Shown in pieces: positions 37,430-49,299 of a DNA stretch of 64,000 nucleotides. Position 1 is the stretch's first letter; every line of letters begins with the position of its first letter. The stretch spans positions 23,669,120 through 23,733,119 of the forward strand of contig NC_088778.1 in assembly GCF_954871325.1 (NCBI RefSeq). Direction: 5' to 3'. The position numbers and the translations under genes are program-made. This stretch comes from Gordionus sp. m RMFG-2023 (taxonomy: Eukaryota > Nematomorpha > Gordioida > Chordodea > Parachordodidae). The notes beneath the pieces were generated by a model. It searched no databases. It was not told the origin of the DNA and saw nothing but the letters and a program-made list of their open reading frames with translations.

Positions 37430-37565
37430 TCACACCTATGTTTCCTCTTTTTTTCTTTCTATGCTCCCCTAAAATCCATCTCCCACCTTCACGTGGTGGG
37501 GAGCGAACAGCAATAGCTGACTAACGGGAGCTCTGGTAATCAGGTAAAGTTAGAGATGAGTTATT
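37430..37565. other. Conserved GC-richer block with hairpin, copy B
   Basis: Near-identical partner of 8,990-9,130, including the CTCCCACC/GGTGGGGAG hairpin and the GATCAG...CAGGTAAAG word. Confidence 0.5.
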
Positions 37566-38518
37566 AGGCTAAACGAGCCTTAAGATATTAATTATTTTAA
37601 ACCATCATGTGTTACTATATTCGTTAGGAAATAATCCGCTAATAACATCTACCTAAGTTAATAGCATACTTAGATTTTCCTAATGCTGTCATATAGGTAG
37701 AAATAACAATAATAGGCTTCTACGAGTCTTTGCATGTATTTGTTCTATACTGAGAAATTTCTTAACGTAACTTTTGCAAGAAACTATTGATTTCTCCAAC
37801 ATTATATGTAAAGTGGTATCATAGGATCACCTAATCCTGGTAATGTCATCAGAGTAAAAATATAAATTTCAGAGGATAATGGTTCGAAACTAGATAATAT
37901 ATATATAATCATCATTAATTCAAGGATTTAGATATATTTATTCAAAAGAATGGAGATATAATACTTTTGGAAAGATGTCATTGGACGAAAAAAAATTAAA
38001 TAAAGATGTTTAGAAAATAAATAAAAGTTTTATGGAAAGATTGTTTGTGTATTTGATAGGCTTAACTTTCAAAGATAATATTTTAAGACATTCTGAAACT
38101 TTTAAACTGGGCATTAAAACAAGTTAATGTTCATTGCAAAGTTAAATGGAAAAGGAATTAAATTATCACACATTAGGTATAATTTCAGTGTTTCATTTTA
38201 ATAGTTGTGAAGATTATTTTTAGAAATTTAGATGATTATATAATTTTTTTACCTCAATATAATGGATTGTAAGCAATTTATTAAATATTTTTATGAAATT
38301 GATTATAATTGTTTTATTAAGTGTGATAATTAAATAGATATTCTTAAAAAAATATGTAGTAAACTCAAACATGGTCTTATCTACTATTTTATTTGGATTT
38401 ATCCCCAATAAATTTTTAGAGGTCTCTAGACTTATTATTTTGTAGATCTTTGGGTATATTATATATTTTTTTAAATAATTTAGGATTTTCACTTATTTTC
38501 TAATGTCTTTAAATTGTA

Positions 38519-41500
38519 GTTATTTTCAAATGCATTTAACTTCTAATTTTTCTTTCAAATTCTTCTATATAGTGGTATATAATATATAATATTTTTGAGG
38601 GAGGAGGGGGCGGTGAGTGTTTAATTTTTAGCTTAAAATTATATTTACGAGAAAAGTAATTTTCTATTGAAAGGGAGACTTTCTTTTCCCGTTACACGCA
38701 TGTACAAATATTGTGTACGCATGTCAAGCTTCATCAGATGTAAAGATGTTTAGCTACCATTTCTACGCTCCATCAAATATACACATGTCAAGGGTGCTCA
38801 TTATTCTCATAAACAGATATATATTTGATTAAAGGATTTTATGATTTACAAGAGAAATATACCTTTAGTTTATGTTCCTACTCCACTACAAGCCATAGGA
38901 ATAGCTTTCCCGAAATCTTATCTAAAATTTAAAAAGAAACTAAATTATTAAATTATATCGTGCATTTCTTTTATTTGACCCTATATAATATTATTTGTAA
39001 GAGTTAAAATTGTTTAGAAACAACGCTGATATTACCTATCTTGTCAAATATTCGAGATTAAAAAAATTAAAATACATGCACATGCATATTCTATTATCTT
39101 AGAATGACGTCTAGGTTAAAATAATTACTGTATATTTAACCCCTAGTCTGAAATCTTTTATTTAAGCTTAATCTTATGGTCGAATCCGATATTTTTGAAT
39201 ATCTGTGTTTTCAAATACGCGTTTTACTTTAATTACTATTAAATTTAATTCAATTTCAGTAAAGTCATATGATAATTCACATCAATTACTAATCCTTTTT
39301 AAGTCACAATATAACAATAATTAATTAATACATATATACAAAAGACACTACAAATGGGAGAAGAATTATAGACATGGTCAAAATAATCATGACTACGACT
39401 AGTTTTTAAAATAGATTAAGTAGGAAAATAACTATCAAATTTTAAGTTTATGACTTATTTTAACATCAATATTAAAATTTTATAATCATTTATAAAGACC
39501 ATAATAATAGTATCAACAATCAAAAAATTATAATCAAATTTTAAAGATGATGTTTTAAATCAACATTTTTAAATTTTCAACCATTTTTTATATTAAATTT
39601 TTTTTAAACTAATTTAATATTTATAACTTTGAATAAGAATTGCCCCAATTTACACTTATCTCATTTATTTCAAGGCACACCTTTTATTATATTAATGACT
39701 TGCAACAAAAAATATGAATTAATATTTTTCAATGCAACGAAAAGCTTTTGTATAGAAACGAAGACTTTCACATTATTTCTTAGAGCGTTCTATGACACTT
39801 GTCGATTCACCGTTTTTGTTCATTTCTATAAATTTACCAACTTGTGAGCGCTACTTTTTTTATTAGCAGTAGTTTAGTGCGCCATTTTAAAAAAAATAGC
39901 GATAGCTGTTGCTCGTTACTTTCAATTTTGTATAATAAAGACACGTATAAATTTCTAAAATTATCATCTTTTTAATTAATTTAATTTTGAAATTTAAATT
40001 TATATTTAAAAATTGCATTATAAATCTAGTTTTCAAAATAATTTAAAACTATAGAGATTGAAATTGAAAATAATTTTGGTACAGATCATATCGACAAAGT
40101 AATTTCTCTGAATGATTAATAAGGAATTTCCTTTTCCTGGATAAACATTTTAATCTCGATAAAAAAAATAACACTGGGTATAAATTTTATTGAAAGATGT
40201 GCTGGAAGGTAGATTTTATCATAAAACAAGAGTAGTAGCCTCAACGATGGAACATTTAAAAGTAATATATTAAACAAATTTAATATCAAAGAATAGTACA
40301 ATCCCTAATCTTTAAAACGAAATTTGAATCAAAGCTATAACTATAATAGGTTTTGACTTAGATGAGCTTATGTGAAAGTTAATTTTCTGGCCGTCCAAAC
40401 ATGGTATGTTTCAACTGGTTATAAGATATTATTCAAAATGTTATTAAAAATTAAAAATTACAATAAATGATTAATTTTAACATTCATTTTGTCATCAAAT
40501 ATATAATTTATAATTATTATGGATGTTTTAAACATGCTTAAAAAACCAATCGTCTATTTATATATTTACAAATTTTATCAAAACATGCTAAAATTATTTA
40601 TTTCAATCTTTTTGTATTTTTACCAATTTTGAGAGCAATCATAAAAAAATTAAAGGGTGGTGGTGACTAGTTGGTAAATATGGTCATCCACTAATCTCCT
40701 ACATATTTATTATTTCAACTATTACTATTATAACTTTAGACTGGCTTTAGACAGATAAAAAAAACGCCAATAATTATGGATGAGTTTTTTTAAATAATAA
40801 TATGAAAATCATAGACACATTTTTTTTTAAATCTAAAAATACTCAAATGAATAATTTTTACGATTGTTGAACTATTATTAAACCATAGCTAGTGTTGTTA
40901 AACGGCTCAATTTGAGCTGATTTTTAAAAACGGCAAACACAATAAAAAAAAATATTAAACATGCCTAAAGATTTTGTAGATGGCACCGGACATCCATTAA
41001 CTAAATCTCGAGACGTAATCAATATTTTCTGGCTAAAATATAGTTAGCCGCATCTTATACTTTTTGATCGTCGCTCTAGACTTAGGAATGACATTATAGA
41101 AATCTTATTATTTATTGAGATGCCATTAAAAATAAATACTTATATATATTTGAAATTTTAGTCATATTTTTTATTTGTGGAAATAAGTAATAAAATATTT
41201 TTAAAATAAATTCTAAAGTAGCGTAAAAAGTAGTCTTAGCTACTGTTTTTTAAAGTAACTAATTGCGTGCTACTTTTTTGAAAACGCTCTGCTGTAGAGA
41301 TAAAGCGCTACTTATAAAAAGTAGCTTTTAATAACAATGCTTTTGTTCCATTTCCTTGGTAAAAATTTGTATTCAAAAAATATTTTTATTGTAAAAAATA
41401 TGAAATATAATATTTTGAATGAAATAAGTTATAACAGTTTTAAAACGACAACTTCCGCCTTTTCTCATCTCCAAGGGCAATAATAAAAAACAATATCTCA

Positions 41501-42570
41501 GATAACGATTCCCAGAGAACTTCTTTTATTTCCAGTAACCTTTTCAACCTAATTTAAAATATCATCAATTTTTACAAAGTTTATAATTCTAGTGTTTATT
41601 ATTAGCACTAAACGTCTTTTTTAAATCATACCTAAAACGATCCCCAAAGATGACAAGATGATGTGCCAGCAGCAATCCATATTATCATATATATTATGAA
41701 CATGTGATTATAAACATGTAATGTTTGAGAAAGATATAAATGTTTGTATGTATGATTATGATATAATAAACAAGATTATATCATTATTATGCTATATTAA
41801 ATCACGAAATATTGTAGCAAATTTTCTCTAGCAATAAGATGATGTAAAAATATTTCTTAAATGTATAAATTAATTTATGGCTAATGATATATTACCATTT
41901 GGGAATTCTTAACTAAATTATCAAACAACGACCAAATATATTATTAATCAATTTTTTAATATAAATTTAACCCGGGCCATAAATATATTTGGAGCAATTT
42001 ACCCTGCTCGAAAATCCTTTATTCCCGCTCGGCTCAGCGGAGGACTTCAGGTCCAGAGGGGCTGCGTCGATATCGAATAAAAATATCTCACTCTAACACT
42101 ATGAGCCATCACTCCATTCAAAAATCTATATTTTTTGTATATCATGGCAATTCTCCAAGTATATTATAAATTTATAGAAAGTCGTTTTTATTACATGCCT
42201 GTCGACTAGCATTAGCATAAATTTATCCTTTTCCACTTTTTAAATTTTTATGATTTTACAAAAAATATAACAATTTAATATTTCGCTCATGAACCTAAAT
42301 ATAAACTTAAATATTTTATACTAATTGCGCCAATATGCTGGCATAGGTTTTTATATTATAATCTTTTTATAGATGTTTTTGGTAAATCTAAATTATAACT
42401 TTAATCTTTTTCATGATAATGGGAAGGATATCATAAAACAATACAATATACATATCGGCGTAATTTTATTTAATAACATGATATTAATTTGTACAAGTAA
42501 TACAATTTAAGAATTCATAATAACCTATTGTGTCGTATCATATTCGCTAACAAATTTTGGTTAGTATAAT
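38519..42570. other. AT-rich intergenic region
   Basis: About 4 kb with no gene that I can support. GCGCTACTTTTT-like words occur near 39,848 and 41,315, in direct orientation, possibly traces of an old repeat. A GC-richer patch without an open frame lies near 41,970-42,080. Confidence 0.45.
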
Positions 42571-42581
42571 AAATAATTCTA

Positions 42582-45285
42582 TTACCAAAACCAAGACCAA
42601 TAGGAACCTTTACAGCTGTTAGGTGATGAACTGTCTCTACATTTATTGAAACTCCCATTTACATTGTTATCTGAGTTGAAAAACATTTTGATCACTAGAT
42701 AACCGATGACATAACTAGTTATTATGAGAAATCCCATTGCATTAACTATGTTCCAAACTTTAATCATAAACAATTGACTCTTGATGCTCTTCATTTTGAT
42801 GTCATTAATATGAGTCTTCTCAAGCTCTTCTTTCAACATTTGTAAATTATCTTTCTCTTGTTTTAAAAGTTTGTATTCTTGCTCCAACAAGAACATATCC
42901 TGGTAATTGATAGGGCAAACAGGATCTAATTTTGTAAATATTTTATTAATTTATAAACAAGTAAATAAAAATTTAAAACCCGGAGCCTAAATTTATGCTC
43001 TGAAAAATGTTTCTCAACCTTTATTTTATTGGATAGATATGTAAGTTCAAAAGAATCTCTAACAATTCAATTGGCCTGATGAAATTACTAAGTGGATTAT
43101 TATGGTTCCATGTCAATTCAGCGAAACTTTTATAGAGCATACTATTCTGCGAAGACTATTTCGCGAATGTTTATTATGGAAAATGAATTTTACATGAAAA
43201 TTTTTACCGCAAATCTATATTCGCGGCAAAAATTTTATAATGAAGTTATTATGCGAAATCTAAATGGCGAAGACAATATAGCGAAAACTATTTCGAATTT
43301 TTTGGGTAAAAACGAGGCAAAATATCCTCTCCACACTTAGGACCATGAATGAGAATGTATTAATCGCAAAGTACTCGCGATGGTTAATTCACGACAACTA
43401 ATTCGCGTGCGATGAACGACATTCGAGATAAAAGTTTGACTTAATTTTTCAGATAGGGATTATTGTGCTTTAACCCTTATTTTTAAATATTTCTGAACTT
43501 TATAATTAAAATTAAAATATCAATAATGCGAGACCTTCTTTAATATTTGATATGCTTGATTGGACCTGTAAAGGATCACCAAATGTTTTCAAATTTAGGT
43601 TCGAGTCCAACCCTAAAAATTGAGCAACAGGAATTTTTAAAAATATAATTTAGAATGTATACGAAGACATGAAGTAAAAATAAATTTTTGAATAGTAATA
43701 CAAGGTAAAAGAATTCTAATTGTGTGTTAATAATTTGATTAAAATGATATATGACTAGGATTGAAGAATGGAGAAGAAGGTCTATGAAAAGTTGCGCTCC
43801 TTCTTTCCCCCTCCTAATAAAAGATAACTTTTTTATTTAGTCTGCATTGCTTTCCCTTGCCAATCAAAAAATTTATTTATTTCAATAAATATCAAATTTT
43901 TTTAGATAATTAACTAATATATGAATCATTTATTTCTCCATTAATTTTTTTTTTTTAAATGTGTAGACAAAATTTAAAGATTTAAATTGAAACATGAGTT
44001 TTAAAAAAAAGATTTTTAAAGATAAATTAATATAAAAAGTAAAATCGCAAAACACCATCTACTATTTAATGATTATCTCATAAGCCAAACAAATAATGGA
44101 AGGGTTAGTATAAAATGGATATCATTGGTGAGTGAGTATTTGTGGGTCTTAGATTTTAAGAAGATATGTAAAATTCTAGAATAAGGATACCGCTTTCTAC
44201 CATAGGTTCTAACATTAATCAAACTTAATGGGACTTAAAGGTTGCATAGCAAGATAGTACATTTTAATTCTTTAGCCATTTAATAAATTTTTGCAAGTGC
44301 CCGATGAACTCTGTGATGATCTTTGAAAAAATTATCCGTGAATAGGAATACTTTAGTCACATTATAGACGGAGTTACAAAGAATAATATATTACATCTCA
44401 ATCTAATGCCTGTAAAAAGTGAAGAACTTTTCCTGAGGAAAATGGATATCGAAATTTTGGGTTCACGATGGCTCAAATAATTTATGCATGCTTTTCATAA
44501 TTGCATAATTCTAAATAGCTTCGAAAAATAAATACTATAACGAACAAATAATCTTTCCATTTTAGATCCCTTACTGAACCCGTAGATATTTAGATTGTTA
44601 TCTTAATAAATATGTATGAGTAAACCCCCCCCCCCCTCCCTCTTATTTGTAGCAAATACCTTTTTTATTGTAACCATAAAATATCGCGATATCTAGGCGA
44701 TGCATAATATTCGAATTACACAATTTTATATATTACAGCTCTGCTATTGTTTATTGATTAATTACACACGACACACCCCTTGGGCGACATCGCGTCATCT
44801 TCGCGGTTACTATGAACGAGGTCTAAAGCATCATTAAGCATAATAAAATTAAAGCTCCTAATTTTTATTTACGAAGAAAGATTTTATAAATTGACATAAA
44901 AGTTATTTTAAATGTATACTAACTTTTGCAATTTCTGCCCGAATAATCTCTCGGATCATCTATGCTATCAATTTCACCTTTAATAAATTTAGAAAATAAA
45001 AAATGTCTTTACATATATTATCACCATTATCACGATTTTGTTTCAAAGCGCAAGTCTTTTTGATTCTTTCTTGAGTTAATATTGGACAACATAAAATTAT
45101 ATTCAGATGCAAAAAAAAATACATTTATAGTTCAAATTAAATTATATAGTAATATTTTAACCGGTTAATGGATATTATACAAATTAACAAATTTATTATC
45201 ATGAGTAATTAACATTACCATTTGGATCTGAAGGTTTTCTGCCCCAAATAGAATCATTTGTACGTTGGCTTTGATCTGCATTCAT
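42582..45285 (-). CDS. Truncated VAP-like paralogue: coiled coil and membrane tail, MSP domain missing
   Basis: Two exons are supported: 45219-45285 (from ATG at 45285) and 42582-42925, with a 2.3-kb GT-AG intron whose phases agree. The product of about 136 residues contains a charged coiled-coil-like segment (EQEYKLLKQEKDN onward), then VWNIVNAMG and a hydrophobic membrane segment (FLIITSYVIGYLVIKMFF), then a Ser/Asn/Cys-rich tail. The tail exon is clearly homologous to 50,572-50,913. Upstream of the ATG the same frame continues as HSPYSKSHEKQSKHS, which resembles the end of the MSP exon of the neighbour, and is separated by a TAG. No MSP domain was found farther upstream. It is either a shortened gene or a decaying duplicate. 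Confidence 0.6.
43092..43435. repeat. Cluster of GCGAA/TTCGC motifs in an intron
   Basis: About fifteen GCGAA, TTCGC or close words occur in 340 bp, including TTCGCGAA, ATTCGCGG and AATTCGCG, in otherwise CG-poor DNA. A frame is open across much of it but has no protein-like character. It lies inside the intron of the truncated VAP-like gene and may be a remnant MITE. Confidence 0.45.
43541..43625 (+). other. tRNA-derived SINE or tRNA-like promoter boxes
   Basis: GGTTCGAGTCC near 43,594-43,604 is a perfect RNA polymerase III B box. A box-A-like TGCTTGATTGG lies about 35-40 bases upstream, a normal tRNA distance. The acceptor and T stems do not pair well, so this is not an intact tRNA gene. 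A tRNA-derived SINE head or tRNA pseudogene is more likely. Confidence 0.4.
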
Positions 45286-45475
45286 TTGCTACGAATGTTT
45301 AGATTGCTTTTCATGAGATTTACTATATGGTGAATGTAATGAAGCATTTCCAGATTTTCATTAGATCCACCTCTTATAACTTATATAGTATAATTTTGAT
45401 GATTGTTTCTAGAATATAGAATAATAATTTAAGTATGTAAAATTTAATTTTTATTGAAATATGATAATAATTTAT

Positions 45476-45709
45476 ATTAAATATTTATTCTGATCAATAA
45501 TTAGTTCAATATGAGGCGAAATTATGAAATTTGTCGATTGATCAGATTTCCTATTAATTAAAAAATTGAACCGACAAAAAGAAATGTCTTGATTATTAAA
45601 TATTTATTCTGATCAATAATTAGTTCAATATGGAAATTATGAAATTTGTCGATTGATCAGATTTCCTATTAATTAAAAAATTGAACCGACAAAAAGAAAT
45701 GTCTTGATT
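45476..45709 (+). repeat. Recent tandem duplication, 2 units of about 117 bp
   Basis: Units at 45476-45594 and 45595-45709 are identical except for a 4-bp gap (GGCG region in the first). Near-identity indicates a recent event. Confidence 0.95.
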
Positions 45710-46169
45710 AATAAAAATTCACAAACCAATAATGTTTTTCAAAAATTTGTGGCAATCATTAAGGAAATTTTAATGAATAATTGTAAATTTTATAAATATT
45801 AAAAAAATATTTCCTAAAAAATCTATTTCATTATATTATAGAGCCACTAATTATTATGAATAAATTAGAAAATCTGAGGAAAATTTACAATCTCAAGCTA
45901 ATATTTTAATTAATAATCACAATATGGTTATTTCTTTGCATTTTAAGGGTTGTTTAACTAAAATACTAAATGTATAATGTAAATTCACAAAATATTAAAA
46001 AATTTATTAGATTTTGGCAGTTAAATATATAAAAATCTCTAAAATATTGTTTTTTTAAATTCGTTTTAATAGAAAGCAATAGAAAACATTTCCTATTTCC
46101 TACTGATATCTTAAAATCATTTTTGTCTTCATTATGTTTTTCTAAAATCAAACTTTAAAAATATAGCGT

Positions 46170-46555
46170 GAAGTTAGCACCGCACATTAATAATTTTCAC
46201 ATATAAATTTTTAAAAAGGCATCAATTTGTACTCGATTCGTACCGTTTTAAACTCGATTTGAACCATTATTGTTTTCCAAATATTGACAGTCCAAATTAT
46301 GGCGCCAAAAAATAAATCTTTAAAATAAGTTTTTTTAAAAAATAAAAGATAATTTTTAAGCGCCATTAGGAGGAAAAGAAGGTTTCTGTTACTTCCTACT
46401 AAAAAAATAATTTAAAACCTATTTTAAAGTATTTTTAATTTTTGGCGCCATATTTTTAACGGTAAATATCTGGAAAACCGTTATTGTAATTTAAAACGGT
46501 ACAAATCGATCCCTTTTAAAAAAATTTGAAATTGCAAATGTGTGAGGCTAATTTC
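46170..46555. mobile_element. Long foldback MITE
   Basis: The two halves are inverted copies. AAGTTAGCACCGCACAT at the left pairs with ATGTGTGAGGCTAATTT at the right. Further inside, TCGTACCGTTTTAA pairs with TTAAAACGGTACAA, and ATGGCGCCAAAAA pairs with TTTTTGGCGCCAT. The element has no coding capacity. A diverged half of the same family is recognisable at 49,115-49,262. Confidence 0.85.
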
Positions 46556-47890
46556 TAGTGTTATTAAAAGTTACTTTACCGTTATATGTATTTCAAAGGT
46601 AACTAGTTACATTATAAGGTACTTTATACATCATTCATATAACGCATTATTTATTTACTGAACGCATTTATTTAATATAAAAAAATTAGGATATACAAAT
46701 TATAATCAATTATTTAAGAAAATATACAATTTATTTATATAAAAAAATAATTAAACCGAAAAAAAAATTGGAAAATAGAATATATTTATATTATATCGAT
46801 CATTGAAAAAAAAACATATAAAAATTATAGATTAATAAATGTTTATTTGTTTTTAACAACAAATTGATTTCAAAATTTTTACTAAGAAACCCGCTCATCT
46901 ACAGGTGCACTTGATGTAAGAACAGCGTTATATTTAATAAAAATTAATTTTAAATTTGGGAAATCATTATAAAGATAATGTGTTATTATTGAATTTCATA
47001 AAAGTTTCTATAAGTTCATTATCAACCGCTTTAGGTCAAAAAATCCAACTCATCAATGGTTTCAACCATGATTCATTTATCTGAAGGGTATTTGATTAAT
47101 CTCTTGTTGAAGGAAATGTTTGATATCTACATTATAATAATTTGTTTATCTTTCATAATCTTGGTCTTTCCTTATTAGTAAGTAATGATTATTAGTATTT
47201 TATTCAAAATTATTTAATTCTAAAATAATCTGATAATCTGTCTTTGTCGTTCCTTATACTAAGTTCTATGATCTAATTTAGTAAAATTTTTAAAATAATA
47301 CAGTTATTACTTATGAAATTCCAGAGTAAAAATATTACTAGCAACTTGAGGGCAAAAAATATAGAATATATTGTAAATTTGTAAAGAAATATAATTTAAG
47401 AAAAAATAGGTTTATTACTTGAATTTAATTACAAAATTAAGAAACCCAGCAATGTAACAATTTAAGGAAAGAAAATCTATTTGGACGGGAAATTATATTA
47501 TTGTTGCATATCCTTTGCCAACACAATCAGATATTTAAACAAAATTTTAAATTAATAAATTTAATTTAAAATGATTTTATCACACCCTTGAATAGGACTG
47601 CCCACCTGAAATGTAGTGGACAAAACTAGCTTTAATTACCTAGATTCGACCATTGGAGGTGAAGTGCTATAATTCATTTCAGAGATAAATTTCTTGCCAG
47701 ATTTAATAGGATGAAAAATATTTTAAAATATTTACCTGCTCATCAAGCTTTTTATTTACTTAAAATTTTTTTATTCATTCCTAAAATTTTACACGCCTTT
47801 CGTTCATCAACAATTTTCATGTTCCCTGAAATATTATTAAATCTTGAAATTCATTTAAAAATTACTCGAATATATTTTATATATCAAATT
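46556..47890. other. AT-rich intergenic region
   Basis: No gene that I can support. GTAACTAGTTAC near 46,602 and a related word in inverse orientation near 49,050 may belong to flanking repeats. Confidence 0.4.
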
Positions 47891-47894
47891 CTCA

Positions 47895-48659
47895 TCACTA
47901 CCCTGGATGCAAGCTTCCCTTCCACCAAAGCTAGGTGGTATAGGTATCTATTCCCCAATATCCTTAAGCATTTCAGCCTTTTTATCCTCAGCTGCTAAAT
48001 TTTGATACACACTTGGAGACTATCGATTCATATCATATGGCAGCATTAGACCTCTAGATCAAAATTGCGCTAAGCTTCTAAATTCTATAAGATAAGGAGA
48101 CTGGAATTTACCATTCATCATTGCATCTAATACTTACACTTCAAAGCTGTTCGAAGATAATCTCCATCGCTCTTTTTCTACCTAACCCAACCCCGAGTAT
48201 TCCTAATGACAACAATACGACTCTTTTGCTGGATCAAATAATTCCAGCCTCAGTCAGATGCCACTTAATTATGAATGGTTAGAAACTATACCTTGTCCTA
48301 ATTTAAGCATGTTACAAACCAGTGAAGAACTTAGAATAGTTATAGGTCTTCGTTTAGGCTGTGAAATCCTAACGCCGACATCATGTTGTGAAACTCATAT
48401 CGATAGCCTTGGGCACCACCTCCTATACTGTGGTTTTTCAAAAGGCAGATTACCCAGGCACTATGCTATCAATTCGATCATCAATAGAATCTTGAAATCA
48501 CACATATTCCTTCTACGCTGGATCCCTCTGGCCTCAGCCCTGATAATCAAACGACCTGATGGAATGACTTTTGAACCAAGGTATACACTTCGCTTAGAAT
48601 TATACATGTGTAGATCTTTTTTCCAGATCATTTTCTGTCAACTCCATAACAAAAGCTGA
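47895..48659 (+). mobile_element. Retroelement polyprotein C-terminal fragment, probably LINE-type
   Basis: The 133-residue frame at 48258-48659 contains SEELRIVIGLRLG, a Cys/His cluster (CCETHIDSLGHHLLYC), GRLPRHYAINSIINR and KRPDGMTFEP. This series (GLRLG, CxC, D-GxHxLxC, RHxxxN, KRPDG) is one I know from the region downstream of reverse transcriptase in many animal retroelement proteins. Just upstream, GGIGI and SAFLSSAA-like words fit the same protein. The fragment is isolated, with no reverse transcriptase core beside it. Assignment to LINEs rather than another retroelement class is tentative. Confidence 0.6.
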
Positions 48660-49114
48660 AAATACAAAAACAAATAAATATAGCCACCTTAATATCTTTT
48701 GTTTGTTCCGGTGACACCAGTGGATCATTTAGATCCCAAGTCCTAAAATTATTCAAAACAATAGGACAAGGTTACATTTAATCATAGGTGTTTCAAAAGA
48801 AGACTTCTACCTACGACAAAGAATATCAATCGAAATTTGTCGATCCAACTGTATATCTATACATGGGTCATTAAACCCCGCCGACCAAATCTAAATATAT
48901 TATTTTATTTTTCAATTTATCTTTTTTTTATTATATATTTTTATATAGAATATAGATATAGTATGTTAATTATAATTTTCATATTCATTTAATAATTAAG
49001 TTACAGTTTCTAGGTTACAATTTTTAAAAGATAACTAGTTACACACTAATTTCACACTGTATTTTAATATTAAAGCATGATTTTAGAAAAAACTAATAAA
49101 AATGATTTACAGCA

Positions 49115-49262
49115 TCATTAATAAAGGAAAAAGGTTCTGCATCAAATTTTTTAGAAAACTTCTTCTAAATATTTTATTTTTGGAGCTAAAATTTTAACGG
49201 TTAATATCTTGAAAACGGCAATGGTCATATTGAACTGAAAAAGTACAAATTAAATATCAAGA
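49115..49262. repeat. Diverged half of the foldback MITE family
   Basis: TTTTGGAGCTAAAATTTTAA, then CGGTTAATATCTTGAAAACGG and a later AAAAGTACAAAT align with 46,440-46,505 (TTTTTGGCGCC, AACGGTAAATATCTGGAAAAC, AACGGTACAAAT). Confidence 0.6.
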
Positions 49263-49299
49263 ATCTAAAAGTGCCTGTCCAATTTTACGGATCAAGGGA

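Larger units (their letters stand above)
28198..38518 (+). repeat. Segmental duplication, copy B
   Basis: Second copy of the cassette, about 10.3 kb against 7.4 kb for copy A. The extra length is mainly the longer minisatellite, plus a T-rich block at 36,800-37,300 that copy A lacks. The first 1.5 kb, covering the gene, is nearly identical to copy A. The last 1 kb is visibly diverged. Confidence 0.95.

Noticed and set aside
39845-41330. GCGCTACTTTTT words considered as the ends of a 1.5-kb transposon
   Set aside because: The words are in direct rather than inverted orientation and no target duplication was found.
42582-42896. Single-exon gene starting at the internal Met
   Set aside because: Homology to the neighbouring paralogue continues upstream (INYQ against TNYQ) to a good acceptor at 42,926, so this is a 3' exon.
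43541-43625. Intact tRNA gene
   Set aside because: The B box is perfect but the acceptor, D and T stems do not form the cloverleaf.
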